From NCBI GenBank assembly GCA_937899725.1, contig CALCCA010000064.1, positions 49,169 to 113,168 on the forward strand: 64,000 nt of DNA, in the 5' to 3' direction. This document shows positions 46,073 to 55,656 of this stretch, one piece after another; position 1 is the first letter of the stretch; every line of letters begins with the position of its first letter. Both the position numbers and the translations under genes were made by a program. Source of the DNA: an uncultured Halomicronema sp. (GTDB lineage: Bacteria; Cyanobacteriota; Cyanobacteriia; Phormidesmidales; Phormidesmidaceae). The notes under the pieces are model-generated. The model ran no database searches, was not told the origin of the DNA, and saw nothing but the letters and a program-made list of their open reading frames with translations.

Positions 46073-49000
46073 ATGACTGCTAAGCCGTTTCTATTACCAA
46101 CCCAACCTGCTTCTGCGGCTCAGCCACTCGATGACTGGATCGCTCAGCATCTGGCACCCAATGCCCGAGTGCAGATGCGGCTGCGAGGCAATATTCTGCA
46201 TGTGTTGACCGAGACGCCTCACGCTTTACACCAGGCGGGGGCGATTTCTCGGTTGGTGGATGCTCTGATTGAGGATGCCGCCAGCGACCACCTCGTCACC
46301 AAGACCTATCCCCAGGTTTATCAGCTCTATATCTACAGTCGCCAGAGCGGTGAGGCGAAACCCGACTGGACGGCGCCGATCTACCTCAACCGACTGGAGC
46401 GTCATCAGTCACAGTTGCAGGCTCAAGCCGGAGCCGCGCTTAAGCTGGCCGATACCCACCCATCTTCTGATCCGGCTGGGGTGTCTGATCCGGCTGCAGC
46501 GGCGGGTGAAGCAAGTCAATGGCCACAGGACGACACCACCACGACGATTGTGTTGTCGCACCTCAGTTTGGCGCGCCAGGGTGATCCTGACGCGATCGCG
46601 TGGTACCTCAGCGAAGTTTTAAGCACGCTAGATGTGGGCGTTTGGGTGAGTGTGCGAGCGGCGTCGGGCCGGGTATCACTGCATCGTGAAGCCGTATCTG
46701 CCGAAGAAGGGCACGCGGCTGAGCCCGACATGGAGTCTGATGATGACGTTAATCGTCTGTGGGTTTGGTGCGAGGCCACTTATAGCCCTGATCCGCTCTT
46801 GATTGCTGAGCCAGTGACTGAGCGTCTGCGGCAGCTCTCTTTGACGCAGTTTAAAGATGCGGTGATCGTCATTCAGGTGCATGGCGAAGACACCCCGGAT
46901 TGGAGCCTGCGCATTGACCTCACTCCCGCTGAAGAGATGCTGCGGGAGTGGGGGCGTTGGGGCGATGAGGCCGCGATCGCTCGCCTGGTGAATGACGCCC
47001 TCGCGGCGCACCGCGCTGAGATAAGCGTTGAACGCAAAGAAGAGAGTCTGCACGGGATTGTGCGATCGCTGGATGCTGAGGCCGCCGCACCGGGGTTATC
47101 TGAACCCGTGCCCGTGCCGCCAGAAGCTGCTGTCGTAGAGCTGATCACCCCTCTCATGACTAGTTTGGCGCCTCAAGGTCTACATCGGCTCGTGCTTTAC
47201 GGTCAGACCACGCAGACTGAGACTCCCGATTGGGTGCGCTGTCTTAACCTGCCAGCCCTAGAGCATCCAGCCCTGCTGGATGAACCGACAGTGCTGGCCA
47301 AGCAGGGTGATTTGCCGGCCCTGGCCTATCTGCTGACCCGCCTCCTCAACCCTGATCTGGAAGCGCAGCTTGCTACGGGTGGCATTCGCATTCAGGTGCT
47401 GCAGCGCGATCAGCTTTTGCACATCATGGCCGATGCCTCGGTCTGTCCGACCCGGCGTCAGGTGGTGCCCCAAGTTTTAGATTTCCTTGATGCGCTTGAT
47501 TTGACTAGCATCAAGGGCATTCGGCTATATGGTCGGCGGGCAGGCCAGCAGCGGCCGGCTTGGAGCTACGGCAAGGATTTTCAAGCGCGTCCGGAGATCG
47601 TCCCGAAGGCAGAACCCATTTTTGCAGTTTCTGATAGCTATGTTGGCGATCTGCTATCGCACCCTGACTCTGAGTCGCTAGAGGCTGACGAAGCCACCGT
47701 TACCGGTGTGATGCATCAGGCGTGGCAACGTAGTTTAGATGCCGTACGGCGATTTCTCATCGGCACCCAACTGCTGGTGCCGCAACGTGATCTCTCGCGA
47801 ACACCGCCGGTATTGCTGTCAGAAGACACCCAAGATGCACTCAAAATTGGTCTGGTGTGGGGGGCTGTGGGCGTGCTATTAGCCCTGCAGGCCGACTGGA
47901 TTTTGGGCCAGGTCCTCAATCCGGGTGCCCAAACCAGCGCCCTCGAGGCGGCCACGGCGGCTGAGTCCCAACCCGAGTCGGGCCTTGAGGATGAGGCTGC
48001 GCCCCTAGCACCGACGGATGACCCGACAGATGACCCGACGGATGACCCGACGGATGACCCGACGGCGACTGCCAACTGGCAGCGCAGTGAATGGGAGACC
48101 GATGACGACGCGTTTAATGACGATCTCATCGCCAGCCCCGAACGGTCTTTAGCGCCTACGCCTGATCTATTGTCCTATTCGCCGTATCCCTCTTTTCGCA
48201 GCCAGCAGATGGATGAAAAGCTGGCGCTTTATCATCAGCGATTGGCCGAGTCCGGCCCGCCCGATGTGCTGATCATTGGCAGCTCGCGCGCTCTGCGAGG
48301 GGTGGACCCGGCGGCCCTCCAGCGGGAACTAGCAGCCCTGGGCCACGGCAATCTAAGCATCTTTAATTTTGGCGTCAATGGGGCGACTGCGCAGGTGGTG
48401 GATCTGACCATTCGTCGCGTCTTAGAACCGCATCAGTTGCCACGGCTGATTATCTGGGCCGATGGGGCGCGGGCCTTTAACAGTGGTCGTACCGACGTCA
48501 CTTTTAATGCCATTGCCGCCTCTGATGGCTATCGTGAGCTGGGGCGGCGTAATCCTGACGCTGTTGAGCCGGCTGCCGCTGACGCCCCCGATGCGGAGGC
48601 GAGCGCGGCAGAAGTCGTGCCGGTGGGCGAATCTTTGCGCGCCAGCTATCAAGCGCTTGATCAGAATTTGAGTGATAGTTTGGGGCGGCGATCGGCGCTG
48701 TATGGTGATCGAGATCAGCTCAAAGCGGTCGTGCGCGATCACCTGCTGACGCCCTTGATGGCACCAATTGCGACACTGTCTTTAGACGCGGGTGACACGG
48801 CCCAAAATACCTCTGATATGCCCATTCCTGAGGGGAGTCGCATCGACTTTGATGGCTTCCTCGCGTTAGACGTGCGCTTTAACCCGGCCACCTATTATCA
48901 GCTCTACGCGCGAGTCCCTGGCGCTTACGACAGCGACTATGAAGACTTTGAATTGGCGGGTCAACAAACCGACGCCCTGGAACAGCTCTTGCGCTACACC

Positions 49001-49303
49001 CAACAGCAGGACGTGCCAGTGGTGTTTATCAACACGCCGCTCACCGACGAATATTTAGACGGCTATCGCACCGATGCGGAAGCTGATTTCCAACAAATGA
49101 TGCTGGAGTATTCCGCAACCTCACCAGACTTTATCTTTCGCGATTTAGGCAATCTGTGGACCAGTCGCTACGACTATTTCTCTGACCCCAGCCACTTAAA
49201 CCGCTATGGCGCTTATCAAGTGTCTTTGCGGATTGCTCAAGATCCGATGATTGCCTGGCCTCGCGCCCTCGATTTATCCGCTGCTGAAGAATCCCAGCCA
49301 TGA
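46073..49303 (+). CDS. Four-repeat membrane protein with SGNH (DUF1574-like) domain
   Basis: A 1076-residue protein in three parts. The cytoplasmic N-terminal half holds four diverged units of about 100 residues (about 18-107, 165-285, 293-395 and 406-500). Units 2-4 begin with a GD..AIA-like helix, and all end in (K/T/R)P(D/A)W. A membrane helix follows (about 591-613), then a Thr/Asp-rich linker with DDPT repeated four times (about 649-664). The periplasmic C-terminal domain is SGNH-hydrolase-like: block I is IIGSSRALRG (Ser737), and the DPSHLNRYGA motif supplies Asp1038 and His1041. It overlaps the MBOAT gene by ATGA. By analogy with the AlgJ/AlgX-AlgI pair it should take acetyl groups passed by the MBOAT protein and load them on an exported glycan. 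The repeat half is unexplained. Confidence 0.85.
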   Translation: MTAKPFLLPTQPASAAQPLDDWIAQHLAPNARVQMRLRGNILHVLTETPHALHQAGAISRLVDALIEDAASDHLVTKTYPQVYQLYIYSRQSGEAKPDWTAPIYLNRLERHQSQLQAQAGAALKLADTHPSSDPAGVSDPAAAAGEASQWPQDDTTTTIVLSHLSLARQGDPDAIAWYLSEVLSTLDVGVWVSVRAASGRVSLHREAVSAEEGHAAEPDMESDDDVNRLWVWCEATYSPDPLLIAEPVTERLRQLSLTQFKDAVIVIQVHGEDTPDWSLRIDLTPAEEMLREWGRWGDEAAIARLVNDALAAHRAEISVERKEESLHGIVRSLDAEAAAPGLSEPVPVPPEAAVVELITPLMTSLAPQGLHRLVLYGQTTQTETPDWVRCLNLPALEHPALLDEPTVLAKQGDLPALAYLLTRLLNPDLEAQLATGGIRIQVLQRDQLLHIMADASVCPTRRQVVPQVLDFLDALDLTSIKGIRLYGRRAGQQRPAWSYGKDFQARPEIVPKAEPIFAVSDSYVGDLLSHPDSESLEADEATVTGVMHQAWQRSLDAVRRFLIGTQLLVPQRDLSRTPPVLLSEDTQDALKIGLVWGAVGVLLALQADWILGQVLNPGAQTSALEAATAAESQPESGLEDEAAPLAPTDDPTDDPTDDPTDDPTATANWQRSEWETDDDAFNDDLIASPERSLAPTPDLLSYSPYPSFRSQQMDEKLALYHQRLAESGPPDVLIIGSSRALRGVDPAALQRELAALGHGNLSIFNFGVNGATAQVVDLTIRRVLEPHQLPRLIIWADGARAFNSGRTDVTFNAIAASDGYRELGRRNPDAVEPAAADAPDAEASAAEVVPVGESLRASYQALDQNLSDSLGRRSALYGDRDQLKAVVRDHLLTPLMAPIATLSLDAGDTAQNTSDMPIPEGSRIDFDGFLALDVRFNPATYYQLYARVPGAYDSDYEDFELAGQQTDALEQLLRYTQQQDVPVVFINTPLTDEYLDGYRTDAEADFQQMMLEYSATSPDFIFRDLGNLWTSRYDYFSDPSHLNRYGAYQVSLRIAQDPMIAWPRALDLSAAEESQP
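48017..48064 (+). repeat. 12-bp tandem repeat within the SGNH gene
   Basis: GATGACCCGACG (one base differs in the first copy) is repeated four times in frame and encodes the DDPT linker. Copy number could vary by slippage without shifting the frame. Confidence 0.9.
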
Positions 49304-50787
49304 CCCTACCCTCAATTCTCTACGGCCTATTTTTATTGAGCGTGGTAGGGCTCTACTGGGCCATTGAGCGGCGATCGGTGCGCATCTGGTTGGTGATTAT
49401 CGCCAGCATTGTGTTCTACACATCGCTGCAGGTGCACTATGTGCCGCTGATGCTGGTGCTGGTGGGCTTGAATTTTTGGCTCGGTCGAGTGCTCACCATG
49501 CCCGCCGACTGGCGGGTGCCCAACGAGCAGTGGCAAATGGCCGAGCAGGCCTCCTATCGCCGCCGCCGCTACTGGTTGGCCTTGGGTATCGCGCTGAATG
49601 TGTTGCTGCTGCTGGGGTTTAAGTACATCGAGACCTGGCTGCGGTTGTTAGTCCCCAGTGGGTTAAATCCAGAAATCGCCGCTGGCAGCTGGTTGGCGAT
49701 CGCCTTTCCGCTAGGACTGAGCTTTTTTACGTTTGAGTGTATTGCCTATCTGGTTGACGTATATCGCGGTGCCCCAGCGACGCGCAACCTGCCAGAATTT
49801 GCGGCCTACAAGCTCTATTTTCCCAAGCTGATTTCCGGGCCGATTACGCGCTTTCATGCGTTTAATAGTCAGCTCACGACCGAGGCCAGCCTGAACTTTA
49901 ACTGGGCGGTTGAGGGGCTCTGGTTGATTGGCATTGGGGCGATCAAAAAAGTCCTTATCGCGGATCACATTGGCACGTTGGTGAATCTCAGTTTTGACAA
50001 CCTGCCGCGAGCCGGTAGTTGGGATGTCTGGCTGGCCATCTTTGCCTACGGGTTGCAGCTCTATCTCGACTTCAGTGGCTATGTGGACGTGGCGCGCGGC
50101 AGTGCCCTGCTGATGGGAATCAACCTACCGCAAAATTTCAACTTCCCCTATCTCACGACCAGCATTGCCGATTTTTGGCGGCGTTGGCACATTACCCTCG
50201 GCGACTGGTTACGCAACTACCTCTATTTTCCCCTCGGTGGCTCGCGTCAGGGCCTAACCCGGACAGCCTTGAATCTGATGATCGTCATGCTGATTGCTGG
50301 GGTGTGGCACGGCAATACTTGGGGCTTCGTGATTTGGGGCGGCATTCACGGGCTGGCTTTAGTGGTGCATCGGGTCAACCATCAGCTGTCAGAAAGCTGG
50401 GCGCCGCTGCAAAAGTTTTGGACCCAGCCGTGGGGCTGGCTGGCCGCCTGGGGGGTGACTCAGTTTTTTGTATTCTTTAGCTGGCTGTTTTTTCGTCTGC
50501 CCGAGCCGCAGCAGTTTTCCCTGGCGGTACAAAAGCTCTGGGGCGTGAGCAGTGACGTGCAGTTTGCTCAAAAGGTGTATGTCGAGTCCCTGGGGCTAAC
50601 GGCCACTCAATTGTGGATATTACTGTGGGCTCTGATGGGGATCATGGCCCTGACGGGCTTTGCCCAACATCAACTCAAGCTACAGCTCAATTGGCCGGTC
50701 AAACTGCTGCTGGTGCCGCTGTTACTCTTCACAGCCTGGCAACTCGCCCCCAGTGAAACGCTATCGTTCATTTATTTCGACTTCTAA
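49300..50787 (+). CDS. MBOAT O-acyltransferase (AlgI-like)
   Basis: A polytopic membrane protein of 495 residues from the membrane-bound O-acyltransferase family, which passes acyl (usually acetyl) groups across the membrane to cell-surface polysaccharides. Signatures are the block FWRRWHITLGDWLRNYLYFP, then LGGSR, and the active-site segment LIAGVWHGNTWGFVIWGG with the key His of the family. The start overlaps the upstream gene stop (ATGA), so the two proteins are probably made together. The glycan acceptor is unknown; the window has a polysaccharide export operon about 21 kb away, but no direct link is shown. Confidence 0.93.
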   Translation: MTLPSILYGLFLLSVVGLYWAIERRSVRIWLVIIASIVFYTSLQVHYVPLMLVLVGLNFWLGRVLTMPADWRVPNEQWQMAEQASYRRRRYWLALGIALNVLLLLGFKYIETWLRLLVPSGLNPEIAAGSWLAIAFPLGLSFFTFECIAYLVDVYRGAPATRNLPEFAAYKLYFPKLISGPITRFHAFNSQLTTEASLNFNWAVEGLWLIGIGAIKKVLIADHIGTLVNLSFDNLPRAGSWDVWLAIFAYGLQLYLDFSGYVDVARGSALLMGINLPQNFNFPYLTTSIADFWRRWHITLGDWLRNYLYFPLGGSRQGLTRTALNLMIVMLIAGVWHGNTWGFVIWGGIHGLALVVHRVNHQLSESWAPLQKFWTQPWGWLAAWGVTQFFVFFSWLFFRLPEPQQFSLAVQKLWGVSSDVQFAQKVYVESLGLTATQLWILLWALMGIMALTGFAQHQLKLQLNWPVKLLLVPLLLFTAWQLAPSETLSFIYFDF

Positions 50788-51006
50788 ACCTTTCGTAGCA
50801 AGGCTTTAGGGTACTGTGGGACACTAAAGTACAGGTGGGGCCAGCGGTTCACCCGCCCGGTGATACGTCGGACTGGTCGCGGTTGGCGCCGGGGTTGCCA
50901 GCCTCTACAGCTTCGCCGCCTGCGGCCAAGCGATCGCGCCTGCGCCTGGCCGGTGGTGAGACCACGCTGACCCGCCAAATCGTCCCTTCTGCTGTGTGCT
51001 GTTGCC

Positions 51007-52095
51007 ATGACCGCCCCATCTCTGCCGTCCCCGCCTGCTGCCACCCCGCCCCCTGCACCCGAAACCCAACGTCGGAAAGCCGACCACATTCGCGTTTGCT
51101 TGGAACAGGACGTGCAGTGCCAGCAGACCACCACCGGCCTGGAAAACTATCGGTTTCAACACTGCTGCCTGCCGGAACTCGACTGGGCTGACCTGAATAT
51201 CAGCTGTCAGTTTCTCGGCAAGACCTTGGGGGCACCGCTGCTGATTTCTTCGATGACGGGCGGCACTGAACAGGCAGAAGTGATCAACCAGCGGCTGGCG
51301 ATCGCCGCGCAAACCTATCGGCTGGCAATGGGAGTGGGATCACAGCGGGTGGGGATCGAGTCGCCTGAGGTGATGCCGACCTTTGCGATTCGCCAGTATG
51401 CGCCTGACTGTCTCCTCTTTGCCAACCTGGGGGCCGTGCAGCTGAACTACGGCTATGGCCTCGCGGAATGTCAGCAGGTGGTCGAAACGCTAGCGGCGGA
51501 CGCCTTGATCCTGCATCTCAACGCGCTGCAAGAGAGCGTGCAGTCACGGGGCGATCGCAACTTTAAAGGGCTGCTCAGCAAAATCAAAGCCCTGTGTCAG
51601 CACTTGCCGGTGCCGGTGATTGCCAAAGAGGTGGGTAACGGCATTGCCGCACCTCTGGCGGCGCAGCTGATCGAGGCGGGCGTGGCTGCTATTGATGTGG
51701 CGGGGGCCGGCGGCACCTCGTGGGCCAAGGTTGAAGGGGGCCGAGCGGGCGATCCGCGCCAGCGGCGACTGGGGCAGACCTTTGCCGACTGGGGCGTTCC
51801 CACTGCCGACTGCATCACCCAAATTCGGGCGATCGCCCCGACCTTGCCGCTGATTGCCTCGGGCGGTATTCGCAATGGTCTGCAGGCGGCGAAGGCGATC
51901 GCCTTAGGCGCTGATCTGGTCGGGCTGGCGCATCCATTTTTGACCGCTGCCGCCGACTCCGAAGAGAGCGTGGCGCTGTTGGCTGACTGCCTGATGGAAG
52001 AGCTTAAAACCGTCTTGCTCTGCACCGGCAATGCTGATCTGACTGCCCTCAAAGCATCGGGCGCACTGCAATCAGTGCGCCCTAGCAATCAGTGA
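51007..52095 (+). CDS. fni: Type 2 isopentenyl-diphosphate delta-isomerase
   Basis: An FMN- and NADPH-dependent enzyme that interconverts IPP and DMAPP for carotenoid, quinone and phytol synthesis; most cyanobacteria use this type. The 362-residue protein shows [55 protein letters not shown] (with the metal/catalytic Gln-Glu), the [15 protein letters not shown] loop and [20 protein letters not shown]. The first ~20 residues are Pro/Ala-rich and variable. It ends 101 bp before the convergent ssb gene. Confidence 0.96.
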   Translation: MTAPSLPSPPAATPPPAPETQRRKADHIRVCLEQDVQCQQTTTGLENYRFQHCCLPELDWADLNISCQFLGKTLGAPLLISSMTGGTEQAEVINQRLAIAAQTYRLAMGVGSQRVGIESPEVMPTFAIRQYAPDCLLFANLGAVQLNYGYGLAECQQVVETLAADALILHLNALQESVQSRGDRNFKGLLSKIKALCQHLPVPVIAKEVGNGIAAPLAAQLIEAGVAAIDVAGAGGTSWAKVEGGRAGDPRQRRLGQTFADWGVPTADCITQIRAIAPTLPLIASGGIRNGLQAAKAIALGADLVGLAHPFLTAAADSEESVALLADCLMEELKTVLLCTGNADLTALKASGALQSVRPSNQ

Positions 52096-52126
52096 ACGGC
52101 TCCACGTACACGATTGTTGCTTGGCA

Positions 52127-52155
52127 CAAAAAAGGGGAGTCGCATAAACTCCCCT
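52127..52155 (-). terminator. Intrinsic terminator of ssb
   Basis: AGGGGAGT pairs with ACTCCCCT across a seven-base loop, followed on the minus strand by TTTTTT. It lies 41 bases beyond the ssb stop, between ssb and fni; it has no T-run in the fni direction. Confidence 0.8.
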
Positions 52156-52195
52156 GTAACGAAAAATTGGTCGGCGATCTAAATTCTGCCGCGAA

Positions 52196-52561
52196 TTAGA
52201 ATTCGTCATCGGCATAGTTGTTGCCCATGGGCGCTTCATTATCGCGCTTTGAGCCCAGTAGCTCTAGGCGATCGACGCGAATGATCGGCGACGTGCGGAG
52301 CGCCCCAGTGGCGCGATCGTTCCATTGATCAAACTTCAGCGCCCCACTGACGCCGATCAGACTGCCCTTGCGCACATAGTTTGCTGCCACCTCGGCAGTG
52401 CGGCCCCACATTTCTACATTGAACCAATCCGGCTGATCAGAGTTGCGGCTGCGCCGATTTACCGCCAACGAAAACTTGCACACGACACTGCCCGATTCAA
52501 AATACTTCACATCAGGGTCACGTCCAGCTCGACCAACGAGAGTCACGGAATTGATGCTCAT
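52196..52561 (-). CDS. ssb: Single-stranded DNA-binding protein
   Basis: An OB-fold protein that coats single-stranded DNA in replication and repair. The 121-residue protein has MSINSVTLVGRAGRDPDVKY, DWFNVEMWGRTAEVAANYV and KGSLIGVSGALKFDQW. It is short: after the OB fold there is hardly any flexible linker, and the tail ends YADDEF rather than the usual acidic tip ending in PF. This resembles the short SSBs of some cyanobacteria. AGGAGAAGG lies 9-17 bases before the ATG. Confidence 0.93.
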   Translation of the reverse strand: MSINSVTLVGRAGRDPDVKYFESGSVVCKFSLAVNRRSRNSDQPDWFNVEMWGRTAEVAANYVRKGSLIGVSGALKFDQWNDRATGALRTSPIIRVDRLELLGSKRDNEAPMGNNYADDEF

Positions 52562-52992
52562 GTCAGACCTTCTCCTGCTTCGGTTAACTATGGTAGGTGG
52601 GGAAACGACTGATCGGTTCCAAATTCATATCCTATCGTCTGAGACGGTCACCACCGGGGCGAACCGTTGATCTATTTTGCCTAAAGTCACTTAAAAATGC
52701 TGGCCGCTGGCCGGGGCCGTCAGCACCGCCGAGGCGGGCAGCGATCGCGACGACCCTCATGGCCAGAGACCTCACGCAGACAATCTGCCGAGCAAATATA
52801 CTCAGCCACTGGACGGACGATACGAAAAGTAATAGAATCCACCTCGTCCGGGTTGCATAAGCAATGGACTTTCCCTGAATTAGTGCTGCTATGGGCTGTC
52901 TTTCACATCCGAATCGGGCATTGATGACCTAGCATTAAGTTCGGTGAGTTTACATTCAACCGTCTATTTCGTTCGTTTGGGGGCTAAGTCTC
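52562..52992. other. Promoter region between ssb and mreB
   Basis: Divergent upstream regions of ssb and the mreBCD operon; I see no gene or strong structure here. Confidence 0.4.
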
Positions 52993-54033
52993 GTGGGTTT
53001 TCTTGACCGTTTCTCTTTATCCCGAGACATGGGTATTGACCTCGGAACCGCTAATACCTTGGTCTACGTCGCCGGTAAGGGCGTGGTGCTGCAAGAACCA
53101 TCGGTTGTTGCCATTGACCAAGTTGAAAAAAAACCGCTGGCCGTCGGCGAAGATGCCAAGCGGATGTTGGGCCGGACGCCCGGCAACGTCGTGGCCTTGC
53201 GACCGCTGCGAGATGGCGTGATTGCTGACTTTGACACGGCTGAACTGATGCTCAAGCATTTTATTCGCCAGGTGCATGAGGGCAGAACCCTCGTGTCGCC
53301 CCGCATTGTGATCGGCATTCCCAGTGGGGTCACTGGCGTTGAGCGCCGGGCCGTGATGGATGCAGCGCAGCAGGCGGGGGCTCGCACCGTCTACTTGATT
53401 GATGAGCCGGTGGCGGCAGCGATCGGGGCCGGGCTACCGGTGGCTGAGCCCACCGGCAACATGGTGATCGACATTGGCGGCGGCACGACGGAAGTTGCTG
53501 TACTCAGCTTACAGGGCACGGTCTTGAGTGAATCGGTGCGCGTTGCCGGTGACGAACTCAGCGAATCGATCTCGCAGTACCTGAAAAAGGTGCATAACCT
53601 CGTCGTCGGGGAAAGAACCGCTGAAGATATCAAGATCAAAATTGGCTCAGCTTATCCGGGTTCTGATGATGGTGAGCTGATTATGGATGTACGGGGGCTG
53701 CATTTGTTGTCGGGCCTGCCCCGCACGGTCACCGTCAAGGCGGGTGAGATTCGGGAAAGCATGGCCGAGCCCTTAGCCGTCATTGTTGAAGCCGTGAAAC
53801 GGACCCTCGAACGCACTCCCCCCGAACTCGCTGCCGATATTATCGATCGCGGGATTATGCTGGCGGGTGGTGGGGCATTGCTGCACGGTCTTGACACCTT
53901 GCTCAGCCATGAGACAGGCATTGTCGTTCATGTGGCGGCGGATCCTCTCAGCTGTGTGGTGTTGGGCACGGGGCGCGTGCTCGAAAACTTCAGCCAGATG
54001 GGGCGGGTGTTCAGCGGTAGCTCCGGCATTTAG
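52993..54033 (+). CDS. mreB: Rod shape-determining protein MreB
   Basis: A bacterial actin that forms membrane-attached filaments guiding lateral wall synthesis. The 346-residue protein has the actin-fold phosphate loop [29 protein letters not shown], the second phosphate loop [15 protein letters not shown], and [12 protein letters not shown]. It starts with GTG. It is the first of mreB-mreC-mreD, 30 bp before mreC. Confidence 0.97.
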   Translation: MGFLDRFSLSRDMGIDLGTANTLVYVAGKGVVLQEPSVVAIDQVEKKPLAVGEDAKRMLGRTPGNVVALRPLRDGVIADFDTAELMLKHFIRQVHEGRTLVSPRIVIGIPSGVTGVERRAVMDAAQQAGARTVYLIDEPVAAAIGAGLPVAEPTGNMVIDIGGGTTEVAVLSLQGTVLSESVRVAGDELSESISQYLKKVHNLVVGERTAEDIKIKIGSAYPGSDDGELIMDVRGLHLLSGLPRTVTVKAGEIRESMAEPLAVIVEAVKRTLERTPPELAADIIDRGIMLAGGGALLHGLDTLLSHETGIVVHVAADPLSCVVLGTGRVLENFSQMGRVFSGSSGI

Positions 54034-54062
54034 AGTCAGTATCAGGGGTGGATTAGCCAACT

Positions 54063-54887
54063 ATGTTTGTCGTCCGGCGATGGTGGAACCAATATGCCCT
54101 CAAGACAGGATTGGTGGCCTTAATGGTGGTCGCCGCTTTGGGGATGCGAGAGACCGGTGGCGCAGCCATTTATGAACTCTATCGCTGGGCAACGAGTCCG
54201 TTTCATCCCGGCCCTTCCCGCGCCGCGATGTTGCAGTCGAGCTATGCCCAAGAATTGCAGCAGCGTCTAGTCGAGCTCGAAAGTCAAAATCGATCGCTGC
54301 GCCAAGTGGTGGAAGGGGATGCGGTTCCGCTCGCCGCTGGCACGCCCGCCGCCGTCATTGGCCGCAGCGCCGGAGACTGGTGGCAGCAAATCATTATTAG
54401 TCGCGGTAGTAGCGACGGCATTGATGCCGATGACATCGTGACCGGGCCGGGTGGCTTGATCGGTCGGGTGGTAGCTGTTTCTCCCCACAGCAGTCGCGTT
54501 TTGCTGGTTAGTGACCCCACCAGCCGCGTCGGGGCACGGGTGAGCCGTAGCCGCGCCACGGGCTACATTCGGGGCGAGATGGGGCAACAGGTAGTGATGG
54601 AATTTTTCGACAAAATACCGGATGTCAAAGTCGGCGATGTCGTCACGACGTCTGCCTACAGTCAGCTGTTTCCTCAAGATATTCCCATTGGCCGCGTGGT
54701 TGATCTTGATTTATCTAAGAGTCCGGCCCCTGAAGTGACGGTCGAGTTAACGTCGCCCCTCAATATTGTGGAATGGGTGACGGTGATTCCCTTTGAACCC
54801 AAGTCGGTTGAGATCCCAGCAGTGGATGCACCCGCCTCACAAGAAATCATTCCCAACCGAGCAGCTGAGGATAATCTCGCCCCATGA
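54063..54887 (+). CDS. mreC: Rod shape-determining protein MreC
   Basis: A bitopic protein whose periplasmic domain links MreB filaments to the wall synthases. It is 274 residues long: a short cytoplasmic N-terminus, one membrane helix (about 15-35), a coiled coil (about 60-85, LQQRLVELESQNRSLRQVV) and a beta-rich domain with GPGGLIGRVVAVSPHSSRVL, DPTSRVGARVSRSRATG and VGDVVTTSAYSQLFPQDIPI. The stop overlaps the mreD start (ATGA). Confidence 0.95.
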   Translation: MFVVRRWWNQYALKTGLVALMVVAALGMRETGGAAIYELYRWATSPFHPGPSRAAMLQSSYAQELQQRLVELESQNRSLRQVVEGDAVPLAAGTPAAVIGRSAGDWWQQIIISRGSSDGIDADDIVTGPGGLIGRVVAVSPHSSRVLLVSDPTSRVGARVSRSRATGYIRGEMGQQVVMEFFDKIPDVKVGDVVTTSAYSQLFPQDIPIGRVVDLDLSKSPAPEVTVELTSPLNIVEWVTVIPFEPKSVEIPAVDAPASQEIIPNRAAEDNLAP

Positions 54888-55468
54888 CTCCGGCCCGAAC
54901 CAGTAGTCTGGCACTGCGCCGTCGCTATCGATGGCTCAATCTTGCCGTGGTCATCGGCTCTGCTTTGATCTGCGTCATGCTGCTACCGATGCGTCTGCCC
55001 GGCATGGTGCTGCTGGGAGTGGGGCCAAGTTGGCTCTTGATTTGGCTCGTGGCCTGGAGCGTGCAGCGCACGAGTGTCGAAGGCGCGATCGCGGGCTTTA
55101 TTTTGGGGCTCGTGCAGGATGGATTGACCGGCTATTTTCCCACCCATACTCTGGGCCTCACCCTGGCGGGTTTTCTCACGGCTCGCATTCAAAAACAGCG
55201 CTTCATTCAAGAAGATTTCGTTTCAGTGGCCATCATTGTGTTTGCCATGACGGTCATTGCCCAAACCATGATGGCCCTGCAAATCAGCGCCCACCAGCTC
55301 ATCATCAGCAGCTCGCCCTATCCCAGCCTGCCGGAGATTTGGCTACAGCATCAGCGTATCGCCCTCAGCTCCGCAATTTTGAGCAGTCTTTGGGCACCCG
55401 CCGTCTATTACCCGTTAAGCCGCTGGTGGGCGCACTATGAGCAGGTGATGACGCCACCGGGCGGCTAG
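54884..55468 (+). CDS. mreD: Rod shape-determining protein MreD
   Basis: A small polytopic membrane protein of 194 residues with five or six hydrophobic segments, the last partner in the MreBCD elongation complex. The VEGAIAGFILGLVQDGLTGY segment is typical of MreD. Coupled to mreC by a four-base overlap. Confidence 0.88.
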   Translation: MTPARTSSLALRRRYRWLNLAVVIGSALICVMLLPMRLPGMVLLGVGPSWLLIWLVAWSVQRTSVEGAIAGFILGLVQDGLTGYFPTHTLGLTLAGFLTARIQKQRFIQEDFVSVAIIVFAMTVIAQTMMALQISAHQLIISSSPYPSLPEIWLQHQRIALSSAILSSLWAPAVYYPLSRWWAHYEQVMTPPGG

Positions 55469-55656
55469 ATGCTGTTTTGCCCACACGTCTCAGCATTGCT
55501 CGCTGTAAGCCTCTGACGGGTGTGACGTCGAGTATGGTCGCAGCGACAGGGGCATTCCCTTCAAGGCTGTCTGTTGAGGGACATCCCCTCAGCGCTGCTC
55601 CCTTGTCTAAACGCCGCCCGCTCAACTCAGGTGACTGAGCCGGTAGCGCCCAGCCC

